Source of the DNA: Mermis nigrescens
Taxonomy: Eukaryota; Nematoda; Enoplea; Mermithida; Mermithidae
Length of the DNA: 64,000 nt
Reading direction: 5' to 3'
Assembly (NCBI GenBank): GCA_036768485.1
Contig: JAVLUZ010000273.1
Span: forward strand, 252,963-316,962
Shown here: positions 1-14,000 of the stretch, in pieces
How the letters are laid out: every line of letters starts with the position of its first letter
Position numbering within the stretch: position 1 is the first letter of the stretch
Notes under the pieces: model-generated
Databases searched by the model: none
Told to the model about the DNA's origin: nothing
What the model saw: only the letters and a program-made list of their open reading frames with translations
Made by a program: the position numbers and the translations under genes

Positions 1-1074
1 GTGTCTTAATTTTTGCTCAATAGCGGTGTTACTATTATGGTATCTTAACTCTCTAACGGGCAAGGGGTTAATTTACACCCAATCTTAAAACTTTTTCAAT
101 TCAAAATTTTTCATTACCCGGGGACTGAAGGAGGCTAAAAAGACAGCATAATCGATTATTATGCTATGCTGTCCAAGACTGGAGTTCATCATTACTCGGG
201 CAACAATATAGTTTTACCTAGCGTCACCGAGAGTGTTGCTTGAAAGTTCCTGAGTGCGAACGAGGTCATGCGTTGACCATTATTTGTTATTATTATTGTT
301 ATTTTATTTTCGTTTTTCACGTTCGCTCAGGATAAGGCATTGCGGACGCCAGAGTGCCGTTTAGTAGATGCGTCGCCAATGCTAGTGGTGATGGTGTACC
401 CCCGAAAAAATTCTCCACTGCGTGTCAAATTTTTTTTCTATACGTGGGGGAGTGTAACTACGAGAGTTACATGTTTTGGCGAACTTGCCTTAGCAGTTCG
501 CAGTAGCCACTTACATAGCCAATACTAGTAGCTATCTATGATAGTGCACTGTGGGCTATGCCTTTGGTCTTCCCACATTTTCCCCAATTTTCAATAATAA
601 AAAACAATAAGATACTTGTGCGGTAACATAGAGTTAAGTATATGATAATAGTAATTACGTTATGTATAACCGCTCATTGTAGTCTAGAACATTCGTTGTG
701 ATTTAAAAGAATTCCAGTATTATGCTATTTTGACGTTTGTTTCTTTTACTGTAATGGTCCTACGTGGCCATCTTAGTTAATTGGTTGGCAGTCATATGCT
801 TGTACAATGGAGTACGTTTCGTTTTCTTTTTGCTTTATTTGTTGTCCGGCAGCTAGGCCGTGCATTTAGTGTTCGAATAAATTAGAAAACCTACCCAGGG
901 GTTTCGGATATACCGAGGGTAAGGTCGGAGCTTCCCAACGTCGAGGATTTTGGGCTCTGTGTGGACGGATAGGTAAATTCCATATGATTACTTATTTCGT
1001 TCAAAAGTTCTAATTCTTTTCTCAAATCTGAAACTGGTCAAAAAACATTATTTAATTTTTAAGGATGATTGATC
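1..1074. other. No recognised feature
   Basis: AT-rich with short ORFs only. No convincing exon, repeat terminus or RNA gene was seen. Confidence 0.4.
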
Positions 1075-1400
1075 AGTATAGAGCTCGTTGGTGTTGTGTT
1101 CAAATTTCATTGTGCTTCGTACAGTAGGAACCCAAAAACATTTATGATCAAGTCGAACCAAGAAAACAAGTTAAACAATCAACTTGAGCTTTGAGATAGG
1201 TCAACTGACCTCCGCGGCAATTCCGAGAATTAGGTAGGTAGCCTTAGGTCTTAGGGCGTAGCTGCTGAGATCACCCGACGGAAAGCGGTCAGCAATATTA
1301 GGACCGAGGGGATCGAAGCCGTAAGGTCCGTGAGGGTCCAAAGATCGAAGCGATCCCAGGCTAAGTGATCGGGGCCAGCGCTAAGTGCAGATCTAAGTAC
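1075..1400. repeat. Interspersed repeat shared with 57135-57440
   Basis: Shared stretches in the same orientation: GAGATAGGTCAACTGACC, GTAGGGCGTAGCTGC, GGTCAGCAATAT and GACCGAGG. Moderately diverged and of unknown type. Confidence 0.65.
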
Positions 1401-4400
1401 CTACGTATGTTGATTCTTTGTAGACATTGGGCGGCCATGTATTTACAGTCTACTGTTGACCTCCTCCAGGATTCTATTTTTAGTAACATTGTAGGCGATT
1501 TCACCCCCTCCCCATCCAGAATATTCGTGCTGCCCATGTATGGTCTAGACCCCTCACACCTTAGGGCATCTCAGTGTAGGACCTCCAATATAAAGTCCTC
1601 TTAGGCAGCTTGGTGCCGTTCCCGTTACTATCGACTAAAAATATGAGCTCAAACCAAATCATTGCTTGCAAAAAACGGGGCTAGGTAAGGGACCGGCCAA
1701 AACAATGTACCTATATTGAAACTTCAGCCAATGTTATAGTCACACATTATGCTTGGTGAAAGGTACTTACGTCATTTTTGATTTTCCTTTACCTCTCCCA
1801 AAGTATACCTGTTGAATATGTGCACACCGACTGACACAAATCTATAGTCTGTTTTTTAACCTACATAATTATGGATCCGCTCGCAAAATTAATATCCTTA
1901 TTATTGTAGCGCTCAATTTTTCCCTTGCTCGACTAAGTTGGTAGCAAATTTTTTATAGAAGACGGGTCGAGGGATGAATAAATCGGGTGTTACGGTAATA
2001 AGGACATTGGTTTGCCGAGCGCATTCACGCATAAATAATAAGACTACAAATAAATCGCTGGCTAATAATGAACGTTCATTAGATTTTTTTAGCACGAAAA
2101 AAATGCTAAATTTTCAAGTTAATTTTCACTAAAAAGCATCTAAAGGACTTAATATTTCGAGCATGTCATTATTTTATTTTACAGCACTGTAAGATTACTG
2201 AATGTACCTACAGAATTCAGTTCAGACTAAAATGATCAAGAGATGACAAAGTAAGGTATGTACATGCCTACACAAAGAGACGACAAATCACGAAAGTGAA
2301 AAATAATAAAAATCACTTTAAACGAAATCGCATGCAGCCTTAGGCGCTAAGAGATCATCTCATTAATATTTAGTCATGTCTTTAATCTGTGTTATCCTGC
2401 TAGCTCTGTAATTAGCGCGCTCTTCTTCAACTGGCACCCTGTGCTCAAAGTCACATAATTTCCATTTAAAATACGTCTGCTCCGACAGTCTTGTGGCTGA
2501 AAAAACGAATTAAAAACACATTGTAAAGGCACAACGCAGTTTAGATAAGAATGTTCTTACAGGTGCACATGATAAATTTCGAGTTTTCGCGAAAAATTTG
2601 ATCATTAGGGTGCAGCAAAAGTTCTTAAATATCTGTTTTCCTGCACTAGGTAGTAAACCGACGTTGAGGAATGAAACATAATTCGATAGAGACCTTATTT
2701 TAGAACGAAAAAATTTGATCGTTTTCATACATGCACAGGGCCCAAGGTTCTGGGAGGGGGTAAAACGAGATTCCTTGGGAGGAGTGAGTAAATACATAAA
2801 TGCGTCATTTCATGTCAAATTTGTCCTAGTGGTTTTGAATGCATGTTAAGTTGTCCTAAAATGAGGTTTGAAGCTCAAGACCGAACAGGAAACAATAAGA
2901 GCAACGGAATGATTTGAATCATCAGCTAAGCACCAAAAAAGGAAGAAAAAGTGTCTGAAGAGGCCAATTTGTGAAAAATTTGCTACTACCATATCGAATA
3001 ATAAAGTTTTAGTCCGAGAATGGCCTAAGAAAGTATACTTTCAAAATGCCAGATAGAGGGATACTCCCTCAGTGTGCATGTACGACCATTTCTACATATA
3101 TCTTGTGAATTTGATAAAGAAAAGGACAATTTATAGCAGACCAAGAATAAAAAATTGCACAAAACGGGGCAGTTATTTCGCCAAATTGATAACTGATTGA
3201 AAACATATAGGAACCATCAGGGCGTAATCTAATCTAAATCTAAAATTTGTACTTCATCGTAAAATTGGGTGACGGAAAGAAAACATTTTGCATGACAAAT
3301 TCCGGACCATTTAACTTAGGCAGGCCGCAGGCAAAGCAAGCACAGATAAAAATTACATATGGAAAAGAAAGAATGAGAGAATAGAAGCCCTTTTTAACTT
3401 CACATTTATCACCCGAAGATAAGTAGAAATTTTCAAAATTCAGATTCTGACCGCCACGAGTTCAGATTTAATTTAGCAGAAAGTTAGCGGCTTTTGCTGC
3501 TGAAAATTGGTGAATCACAAAGAATAGTTAATGCTGCTTAATGTAAATAACTAAGTTTTATCTGCAATGTGTGAATAGCTGGGGCGACGAAGAAAGGCCA
3601 TCATAATCTTAACTACCGTCTTCATGACTTTGGATGACTTACAGAAAATCATATCTCAGTAAGTCAATATTTTATACAGTTTAATATGGTTACAGAGAAG
3701 AATGATTTCTTCATCAATCTGCGTTTCAATCGCCTAAAGCGGTTCAGTCCATAATGATTAGTGCTGAGAAATAAATGTGTAATAACGTTTTACTGTCTGT
3801 CCCACGTAACATGATGAATGGCAAATGACTCTATAACTATTCGCCTTACAAAACATTAGATCACGGTAATTAGAGTAACTAAGTTGAAGTCTTCTGGTGT
3901 TTAAACTGTAGAGCTGACTTCGGTCATCATGAAAAGCTTCAAAAAATAAACTAATTTTACGTATGCATATAGAAACATCGAACAGTTCTTTTCGCGTCTC
4001 GAAAGGCTGACCTCGAATTTGCGAAGTCACCTCAGCAAACTAAAAATGAATCAAAAATTTGTCAACTCACGGCTCAACCAATTACAGCGTCCAGAACGCT
4101 CCGAACAAAATTATTGCTTAAGGAGTGCAAGCATACATGGTCAGCAACGAAATTCAGAGCGAAGGGAGGGGGTCCGATGGGGCCAAATCGCCAAAATAAG
4201 CACCAAAAATTCAGTATATCGATTTTGGAGGCTTTCATATTCTGATGAGATTCAGACCGTCCACGCCGATGTGAGAGTGCAATGCGCACGGTTATGGGCG
4301 CAAGTGGGTGCAGCACAGGCGTACGCCGGGTTTTTTATTTAATTTCTGTCAGAATTTGAAGTTTTATTTCTTGAAAGCTTTACGTTGTAAAATTTCACGC

Positions 4401-5326
4401 ATAATGAGTACATTTTTTAAAATTTTTCAAATAACATTTGCGATATTTCAGCGAAACTTTTAAGCACTTTTTGGCTGTAACTTCATTGAAAGCGCGAGTA
4501 ATGAAATTTTTCGATTTCTGAATGTTCAAGGGGTTCTCGTCTACACTTTGAATTTATTAAACCCCCAAGAGAAAAAATAGCAAGTCGATAAGTCGGAAGA
4601 ATGAGGGGGCATATGTAGGCAGCTATTAGCATCGGTTGCTTTTCGTGCCTTACCCCCCTCATTATCCCGGTTTAAATAACGCAGTGCGATTTTTTCATCG
4701 GACGTTTATCAAGTTCTAAGTGTACAAAATGCAACTTTTAAAGAATTGGAATATTAAAAACTTTATTTATCAACCTCCTTTCAATGAAATTACATTCAAA
4801 ATATACTGAAAGAATTCACGAAAATATAGCAAAGGTTATTAAGGGTTTCAAAAAATGATTTAATCACGTATAAGTACGTTAGTCGTGAAACGTAAAACGT
4901 TGCCAAAAAATACAATGTCTTTCATATCCTGGCAACGTTTTGTGTTTGTTGATTGAGAATTGTTTCAGCCTTAGCAAAAATATGGAATACATACATGCAT
5001 ACATAGCCCACCCTGCACCCTCAATAAAGTGCAGTTTTTGACGTTTCACATCTTTTATGTGCTTCAAAGTTTTAGCTTATAACGATTCTAGATTATTTTT
5101 ATAACAAGTTTCGCATCGTCTTAGAAGACAGTATTTCATCGCATCTTGATCATGAAGTATTGATATTTGCCGACCGAAAAAGAGATTCTAAACGTAAAGA
5201 TAGGAAACCTAAGGTGCGAAGCGCCGAAAATTTCGAGATTTTTCGATAAAAAGATGCGAATTTTCATAATCTTCCACACATTATCTTACCCTTATATAAA
5301 TTTTTTAAGCCTAAGGGGGCGGCCGC
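1401..5326. other. Old repeat-derived DNA, no gene found
   Basis: A segment at about 2860-3100 weakly resembles 22490-22790 and 40340-40440 (closing AGTGTGCATGT). GGTGCGAAGCGCC occurs at 5213-5225 just before hAT1-a. The short ORFs here have no recognisable protein content. Confidence 0.4.
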
Positions 5327-7465
5327 CAGTGATCGACCGGGCTCAAAAAATACCGGGCCCGGACCCGGGCCCGGGCTTTGCTGCCGGGCTTGGTGCCGGG
5401 CCCGGGCTCATATACTAACAACATGCCTTATTTCCAATATATTGTTATGCATAAGATACATATTCAGACCAATTTTACATTTGTTATTTGTCAAACGCAA
5501 GGCTTACTGCTGTGTCAAGAAGATTTTTATATTCTAAGCTCTGTCAATTATTCAATCTTTCTAAAAATAAATTAAGTAGTTAGCTAGGATTTTGGTAGCA
5601 TTATTCAAGCAAGAACAAAGTTTTTTATACAATAGCGCGCAATTCCATTATTAAAATGCACGTGCAGCTAAACACGGTTTGAAAAAGCACAAGGTTTCAT
5701 GTAGATATTTGAAGTAAATTGAGCATTAAATTTATGCATTCAGACATAACAGCGACTATGATATGTTCGGAAAGAAGATATGCTATTTGGATTTTAGAAC
5801 TCAAACTATAGCGTACATAGACGTCAATTGAAATTGTGTAGTGTATAGGATAGGACACGTATTGAAGCCATAGGCGTAGCCAGGGGGCATTGGGGGCACG
5901 CACAATGCCCTCCCCCGAAATTTTTCAGAAATTTTGTTGATTTTTCTAGTATAATAATTGTGTCCAGGAAATTGAGTTCAAAAAGACAAAAACGTCAAAA
6001 AATTTTCCGGCGCTTCGCGCCAAGTCTTTTATTATATTTATTGTTATATAGATCCAATGAGTTCAAAAGCTTGAATTAGCTAAAATAATCGATCAATTCA
6101 CATCACTTTAGTGATTTATTGCTCTATTTGTCCGTTGAATGAAACTGCGCATGCTTGTTGAGCATAATAGTAAATGTGCGAAAATGATTGTGTACCAGTT
6201 TGTCTATTCTTTGCTTTGTTTGTCTTATTTTACAAGGACAGGACACATAATCCTATTTTAAATGACAGGAATGGCCAAATTTTCTTGTGTTTTTGCGCAT
6301 TTTCTGTTTTTTTCAATTATATCTTATTAATAAGAAGGCCACAAATGGGCCTGAAAACGATAAGAACAAAATTGTCATTGATACATCTTTTTTATATCTT
6401 ATTGGCCTTTTGCTGCGCTTTATACTTAGCAGAGGTCGAAAAGCGCATTTCAGCTCAGAAATCTTGTACGACGTAGGAATTCATCAGTTTTAAGTGTTTT
6501 GGGCTTAATTCAGAAACGAGATTTGGCCGATTTTGCGAAAATTTTAGCGATAGTATTAAACACTAAAGTGCATTTTTTACAAAATTTCCTAGGGGCGATT
6601 GAGCGCGCCACCGCAGACCTTCCCCCCGCCGTAAAATCTTGTTGTACATAAGCAACGGGATTTTTGGGAGGACGAAAAGGAAAAAGTGCTCGCCGGAATA
6701 AATTTGTCTGCTCTGTATGATTTAAGCGGTTTAAATTGAGTTTAAAGAGCTAAAACGTCAAAATTTTCCGGCGCATAGCGCCGCTGGTTATTGTTCTTTC
6801 TTTTTGTAAAGCTTCAGCATTGCGTTTAATAGCCTAAATCAGGTAAAATATCGTAGAATATTAGTATTCACAGGCTACAAAATGTTAAGAACAGTAAAAA
6901 ATTACTAAATTCCTTGGTGCTTTGCACCACTTATGATTTCCGAACTGTTTGTCAATTAAAAGACCGTAAATTCTACATGAAAACGGTAGAAAATTTCAAA
7001 AATTTTCGGCGTTTGGCGCTGATTAACATTTTTGTATTTCTGATTGCCAGAAACCCATAAATTAGCTAGGCTACACTACTAAAGGTCGAAAAACTCAGTT
7101 TTATTTTAGGTACATAACGCTACTAACATTCAATGCAAAAGTAGTCTTAAAAATTTTTTGTGTATGCCCCCCGAACCAAAATCCTGGCTACGCCTCTGAT
7201 TGAAGCGGTGTATAGAAGATGCATGTACATATGAAGTTGACAAGGATGTGATAATGAGTAGGTGGGCAGAAGTAAGGCAAATGGATTTAAATAGAATCAC
7301 AGACTATAGCACATTCATAAGAAGTACGGACAACAGCTGAAATAGTAAACGTCTAAAATATTAACGATAATTATTTGAGGCCCGGTTGGGGCCCGGTGGT
7401 TTTCAGCCGGGCCCGGACCCGGGCCTGCTATGACCGGCCGGGCCCGGGTACCCGGTCGATCACTG
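5327..7465 (+). mobile_element. hAT1-a: non-autonomous hAT element, 2139 bp
   Basis: Starts CAGTGATCGACCGGG and ends CCCGGTCGATCACTG. It is flanked by an exact 8-bp duplication, GCGGCCGC (5319-5326 and 7466-7473). CAG-initial inverted termini plus an 8-bp duplication are the hAT signature. Subterminal arrays of CCCGGGCCCGGG-type palindromes lie at both ends. No transposase frame was found. The interior holds a second element at 5879-7198. Confidence 0.9.
5879..7198 (+). mobile_element. hAT-type element nested inside hAT1-a
   Basis: Termini CATAGGCGTAGCCAGG and CCTGGCTACGCCTCTG, flanked by an exact 8-bp duplication, ATTGAAGC (5871-5878 and 7199-7206). The same insertion is present at the same place in hAT1-b and at the window's right edge in hAT1-c, so it predates the spread of hAT1. 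It contains the GGCGCTTCGCGCC hairpin near 6009. Non-coding as far as I can see. Confidence 0.85.
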
Positions 7466-7841
7466 GCGGCCGCCCCTAGACCCCCTGCGTAAGCCCCTGA
7501 GTGGGAGTATAATCCTTGATGCAGATTACGATAAATCGAGTAGAGTAGAGCGATGCTGTATTGAGGCAAGGCTGAATATTGCGCACTATTTTTTCAGCTA
7601 ATTATGGAGCAGATAAGAGATATCCCTCGCAAAGCTAGTCTAAAGTTGCTATTTTTTTACCCCTCCGCTATCTTGAGGCGAGACTTGCATTCCAGCGTTT
7701 AGGAATATTTTTCATACATTTAGTCAAAAACAGGACAGCCTATAGCCGTGATATGCGTGCCATACATGTGACAGAAAGAACACCCACTCAATGTCGGTCG
7801 TCCCCTATTAACCCAAAGACTAAGATTTTTTACCTCATATG

Positions 7842-9928
7842 CAGTGATCGACCGGGTACCCGGGCCCGGACCGGGCCCGGCCGGTCATAGCAGGCCCGGA
7901 CCCGGGCCCGGCTGAAAACCACCGGGCCTCAACCGGGCCTCAAATAATTATCGTTAATATTTTAGACGTTTACTATTTCAGCTGTTGTCCGTATTTCTTA
8001 TGAATTTGCTAGCCTGTGATTCTATTTAAATCCATTTGCCTTACTTCTGCCCACCTGCTCATTATCATATACTTGTCAACTTCATATGTGCATTCATCTT
8101 CTATGCAACGCTTCAATCAGAGGCTTTTAAGACTAATTTTGCATTGAATGTTAGTAACGTTATGTACCTATAATAAAACTGAATTTTTCGACCTTTAGTA
8201 GTGTAGCCTAGCTAATTTATGGGTTTCTGACAATCAGAAATACAAAATTGTTAATCAGCGCGAAACGCCGGAAATTTTTGAAATTTTTACCGTTTTCATG
8301 TAGAATTTACGGTCTTTTAATTGACAAACAGTTCGGAAATCATAAGAAGAGGCGCAAAGCAACAGGGAATTTAGTAATCTTTTACTGTCCTTAACATTTT
8401 GTAGCCTGTGAATACTAATATTCTGTGATATTTTGCCTGATTTAGGCTATTAAACGCAATGCTGAAGCTTTACAAAAGAAAGAACAATAACCAGCAGCGG
8501 CATGCGCCGGAAAATTTTGACGTTTTAGCTCTTTAAACACAATTTATACCGCTTAAATCATACAGAACAGACAAATTAATTTCGGCGAACCCTTTCTCCT
8601 TTTCGTCCTCCCAAAAATCTCGCTGCACATGTACAACGAGATTTTACGGCGGGGAGCTGCGGTGGCGCGCTCAATCGCCCCTTAGAAAATTTTGTAAAAA
8701 AGCACTTTAATGTTAAATACTATCGCTAAAATTTTCGCAAAATCGGTCAAATCTCGGTTCTAAATTAGGCCCAAAACACTTAAAATTGACGAAGTCCTAC
8801 ATTGTACTAGATTTCTGAGCTGAAATGCGCTTTTTGACCTCTGCTAAGTATAAAGCGCAGCAAAGGTGCTGCCAATAAGATGTATAAAAAAGATGCATCA
8901 ATGACAATTTTGTTCTTATCATTTACAGGCCCATTTGTGGCCTTCTTATTAACAAGATATAATTCAGAAAACAGAAAATGCGCAAAAATTTAAGAAAATT
9001 TGGCCATTCCTTTCATTTAAAATAGGATTATGTGTCCTGTCCTTGTAAAGAAAGACAAACAAAGCAAAGAATAGACAAACTGGTACACAATCATTTTCGC
9101 ACATTTACTGTTATGCTCAACAAGCATGCGCAGTTTCATTCAACGAACAAATAGAGCAATAAATCACTAAAGTGATGTGAATTGATCGATTATTTTAGCT
9201 AATTTAAGTTTTTGAACTCATTGGATCTATATAACAATAAATATAATAAAGACTCGGCGCGAAGCGCCGGAAAATTTTTGACGTTTTTGCCTTTTTGAAC
9301 TCAATTTTCTGGACACGATTATTACACTTGAAAAATCAAAAAATTTCTGAAAATTTCGGGGGATGTGCCTCAATGCCCCTGGCTACGCCTATGGCTTCAA
9401 TACGTGTTCTATCCTATACACTACACAATTTTAATCGACGTCAATGTACGCTATAAATTGAGTTCTAAAATCCAAACAGCATATCTTCTATCCGACCATA
9501 TCATGTCGCTGTTATGTCTGAATGCATAAATTTAATGCTCAATTTCCTTTAAATATCTACATGAAACCTTGTGCTTTTTCAAACCGCGTTTAGTTGCACG
9601 TTCATTTTAATAATGGAATTGCGCGCTATGGTATTAAAAACTTTGTTCTTGCTTTAATAATGCTACCAAAATCCTGGCTAACTATTTATTTTTAGAGAGA
9701 TTAAATAATTAACAGAGCTTAGAATTCAAGAGTCTTCTTGATACAGCAGTAAGCCTTGCGTTTGACAAATAAAAATGTAAAATCGGTCTAAATATGTATC
9801 TTATGCATAACATTATATTGGAAGCAAGGCATGTTGTTAGTATATAATCCCGGGCCCGGGCCCGGTACAAAGCCCGGCAGCAAAGCTCGGGCCCGGGCCC
9901 GGTATTTTTTGAGCCCGGTCGATCACTG
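7842..9928 (-). mobile_element. hAT1-b: second hAT1 copy, inverted, 2087 bp
   Basis: Reverse-oriented copy of hAT1, 376 bp from hAT1-a. Exact 8-bp duplication CTCATATG at 7834-7841 and 9929-9936 shows an independent insertion rather than an inverted segmental duplication. Subterminal GC-rich arrays and the nested element (roughly 8120-9393, with small internal losses) are retained. CGGCGCGAAGCGCCG lies at 9255-9269. Confidence 0.9.
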
Positions 9929-10279
9929 CTCATATGTCTCGCAAAAACCTGCGTGTTTAGCTCATTTTCATGAGTTTTTTGCCATTTTTGGCAAAACTTG
10001 AAAGTCATTTACCCCCAAAAAAATTGGCTAAATACACCAAAAAATTTTTTGGGCTGTTAAATGTCTGATGCGTGCCTTCGCTTCTATACGTACAGTTCTT
10101 GCCACGGAACTCAAACACTTATCTTATCAATCCCTAGGCTTTGCTAAGGATCACTCGATCTATGCTTTAACATAGAACGTTTTCGTATCTTTTAATGTTG
10201 CTTTGTTAAAACTAATGACAGCGTCCCAATGTTAACACATCGGTCTCGCAATCTTAAACAAAAGTCAAGGACTGCTAGG

Positions 10280-10738
10280 CAGTAGCGGATCCAGAATTTT
10301 GTAACGGGGGGGGAAGCGGGACCCAAAATTTTCCTTAAAGTGTCGTGTATTGTCCACAAATTCGTATATTGTGCTAAAAGTAATGGTTTCTTGCTGTCTT
10401 TTGCTAACCAGAATTATTTCTGATGCAAAAAAGTAAAAATTTTCCGAAATTTTCCAAGTTTTTCATGGAAAATAGGCAAAATAATGCAGAAATCAACTTA
10501 AATCGTTGAAAAAAAGATAAATCATTGTGAGAGTTACAAAATCTTCGTTCTGTACAAAAACTACGCTTCTAGTGCCAAGAGAGTAAGTAAATGTCATTAA
10601 TACCGGTGCGCAGCGACAGAAAATTTGAAAAATCATGATAAAATTGGCTAAAATCAATACGCATCTATTCTTCATTGCGCCCAAATATTTTTGACGACGG
10701 GGGGGCGGCCATCCTCATTCCCTCTACATCCGCCAGTG
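10280..10738. mobile_element. hAT-type MITE, 459 bp
   Basis: Ends CAGTAGCGGATCC and CATCCGCCAGTG. Exact 8-bp duplication CTGCTAGG at 10272-10279 and 10739-10746. Non-coding. Same terminus class (CAGTGNCGGAT) as the element at 20087-20704. Confidence 0.85.
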
Positions 10739-10961
10739 CTGCTAGGTGTTCACATTTCCTGGCGAGAACTGAACGTGTGTTAAGAACTGTTCTATTCTTT
10801 ACGTACATACACAGTTGGGGTTATAAAACAAAGATGAGATTCGACTGTTGATTACAAATCGAGAAACATGCTAAAATTAAAAAAATGCTTAAAAATTGAC
10901 AAATGAGCGAAGACGAGGATTCTGTTAATTCGAAAACATAGAAAGATAAAAACGGCCGATC

Positions 10962-11020
10962 TTATTCCTTGTCCTCTGTTGTACAACGTACATATAGGTG
11001 TGCGCTAGAATTCATTGCTC
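10962..11020 (-). CDS. Possible terminal exon of the RECQL5-like gene
   Basis: After a 170-bp intron, acceptor CTCATTTTAG|GA gives a frame compatible with exon 13 (phase 1) reading [18 protein letters not shown] and stop TAA at 10962. There is no similarity to known RecQ5 tails and no AATAAA close downstream, so this is only the most economical ending. The true 3' end may be elsewhere. Confidence 0.33.
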
Positions 11021-14000
11021 CTAAAATGAGATGAAAGCTATTCACGCACTATTTATGTCAATAAATAGAACTTACAGAGAATGTCAACAAAATGACTTAT
11101 TCAGCTTTATCAGTCAATTTTAAAATATAAAAAAGAGCAATCTGCCAAATTTCAATAACTGTCGGCCCACGTGAGGCGTCAACGACTTACTGTCAAAATA
11201 TGGGACGACTTTTGGCGCCTTGGTCGATTCGTCGCCGGGAGTAGCACTGCCACTTGGAGTGCTGTTAGCGCTCGGGGTGGAATCACCGCACGATGCATTC
11301 GACTTCTTTCGCAGATTTACATATTCGCTTGCAGTCAATTTTCTTTTACACTGGTTTACATTGGCATTAGAAGGCAAAGTAATGTCGCTGGCGCCGCCGG
11401 TGGATGGAATCACCGGTTTATTTGTCGCGAAAGCACGATTTCGCTGCAGATACATCAAGCCTCCATATACATTGCATCAGGGCCATATTTAGGGGAAGGG
11501 GCGGGGGCGGCAGTCTCCTATGCAAAAAAATTTGAAAGGCAAAATAATGCACGAAAAGACGGAGTATTCAAATTTCCGGCGCCTCGCGCTAGATGAAAAG
11601 TATTTCCCATAATTTTGGCGTAAGCGCGACCAAAAACGACACTTTTTTAGCCATTTGAGAAAGAAAACAGTTCCGCCCACACATGGGCGTGGGGGGATCT
11701 GGGGGGGGGGTCTGGACCCCCCAGAAACCAAAAGACCCCCCCCCAGAAATCAAAAGACCCCCCCCAGAAATCAATTTTTGAAAATTTTTTTCGTTTTTTT
11801 CGCAATTTTTTGATGCCAATGGATAGTGCTTGATGAGAAACGTCGAAAAATGGTGTTTTTATCGCCATATCACCATTTTTAAGGCCATTTTTTGACCTTC
11901 AAAAAATCTTGGACCCCCAGAATTTTCTTGCTGCCCACGTATGGTTCCGCCCCTCTTGGCAGAATCCTGGACATGGGCCTGCAAAACATCATATATGCAC
12001 AGCACGCATGACCGATTTGGGAGATGAGTCAGGTCTAAAAGGAGGGTCAAAAATTGAGCTTTTTTGAGCCAAAATGATTTCAAAAACTGGAACAAATGCT
12101 GGAATAGCATTAAAACTACATACGTTACTTCGGTTTTTGGTGAATTCAAAGAGCTTTTAAAGAAGGTTTTCACTATTCATTCATTTTAGGCATTCATTTT
12201 GCCTCATTTCCCCAGAAAATTTCCTGTTTTTCTGTTCCGGTGGTTCAGACCCCTAAATGAGCATGTCTGCATAGCAGTAAGCAATAGGGGGCAGATTTAG
12301 GGAAGGGCGGGGGGCGGCCCCCCATTTGTCAAAAATGATTGGCGAGATGGAGGGAAAAATTTTTCTTCTATTCTCAAACATAACTTTTCAAAATTTTCGA
12401 CGTTCTGCATCAAATGCTATACATACAAGAGACCGAGCAGTAGTTCAAGCTTATTGAGTTTCTTCCGCTTTAATTTCACAAATTTTCCGGCGCTTAGCGT
12501 CAGGTTGTCGCTAAAAACAAAGAAATTTAGCGATTTTACCAAGCAAAATTGCCGTGAATTTTACAAATTTTTCGGAAAAAGATATCACCAAAAGCGATTT
12601 TAAACAAAAGTAGACACCGCTAAATGCCGACAAAACGCTATTTCGCACGTGGAGGCCAAATTTTTGGACCTGTTTATGACTCTTTTTAAAAAAAGTTGGG
12701 GTACCAACCACCCCCTTTGGAAAATCGTCACTGCCTACTAGCATGCAAATTTGCATAAATCTGCACGTTTATATATGTGCAAGAAATACAGTATTGTAAC
12801 GAGTCAATAAATTATTAAGTTCGTAAATAGCGCATATGAATATAACAGAATCCAGGGGTACGCACGATTTTTGTAAAGCGGAGAGGTCCAAACTCGACCT
12901 ATTTGGCAAACCCGAACCCGAAGATTCCATAATTTCAAACCCAAACCCATAGACAAGCCGAAATATTTGCTGAAATTTTTCGGGTTCTTTCGGGTACGGA
13001 AGTAGGATGCTAAGATGCGTAACAAATTTAAAACAATTTTTGTAGATAAGAACTTTTAAATTTTTAATTAACAATAATTTCTAAAAATTATGCATCTTTT
13101 ATATATACAAGTTTTGTGATGCTTCTTCATGTAATTAACTCTTAATTCATTTATTGACATTTACTGAGCAAGCTGTATACATATGTGCTTTATATGTTAG
13201 AGGCTTATTTACTGACGCAATATCGATAATTTAGCGCACAAACACATGTACACTACAAACGTATAGTATAATTTATGTGATGTCGCCGGCGAAATATTAA
13301 CGTTTTTCGCAATTAAACAGTAGCAAAGCATTAAGACATCTTATAACAAAATTTTCCAAAACTTTTTGACTAAATGATGACTAGCTTACTGTTGTTGACG
13401 AAGTATTGAAACTTAACGTGTAAAGCAGGGCAAGCTATATCTGTCGATAAAATTCGCAGAAATAGTTTTGTTAAAATTCATAAGAATAGTTTTATTATGT
13501 TTTCATCAAGATCAAGGTTTCATTTACTTATTTATTTATTCTGATTTATTATAAATCTAAATTTTATCAAGATTCTGGACACACACTGCCTTATGTTGAA
13601 ATTTGAATTTTGAGTGTTTTTCATCTTTAATAAAAATATGAAGTTTAAAATCTGATGCTTATTACTTTGATTCTCTTTTCCACAAAAGAAAAACACATTG
13701 CGATACCTAAGCAAGATGTAGCTTAGTTTAACAGTTTTTAAATTTAATTAGGAGGCTTTTGCATATTATGCTGATGCTTATGTGACTAAATTTGAAGCAG
13801 ATATTGCGTCTATGTTTTATACAGTAACATACGTTGCAACAACAAGGAGGAAACACGGTTATTAGTGTCAAACATTAAAAGCCAAACCCGATGTTTCTTA
13901 AATCTGTAAACCCGAACCCGAACCGATGTTTTTTTCTACAAGATCCATTTGTATATGTACAAAGATGGTCCCCAAGAGTCTTTGTATGTAACATATTGTA

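Noticed and set aside
4019..4342. 107-residue plus-strand ORF and its antisense ORF
   Set aside because: Both strands are open, composition is not protein-like, and no motif or splice context was recognised.
7315..7569. ORFs over the GC-rich blocks at hAT1 ends (also near 9709, 49562, 61062)
   Set aside because: Pro/Gly/Arg-rich translations of CCCGGG or GGCCGG arrays, not genes.
12840..12960. Left end of the CCCGAA composite taken as CAGGGGTACGCACG
   Set aside because: It does not match the right end (revcomp TAGGGATGTGCCGGG) and no target duplication was found.
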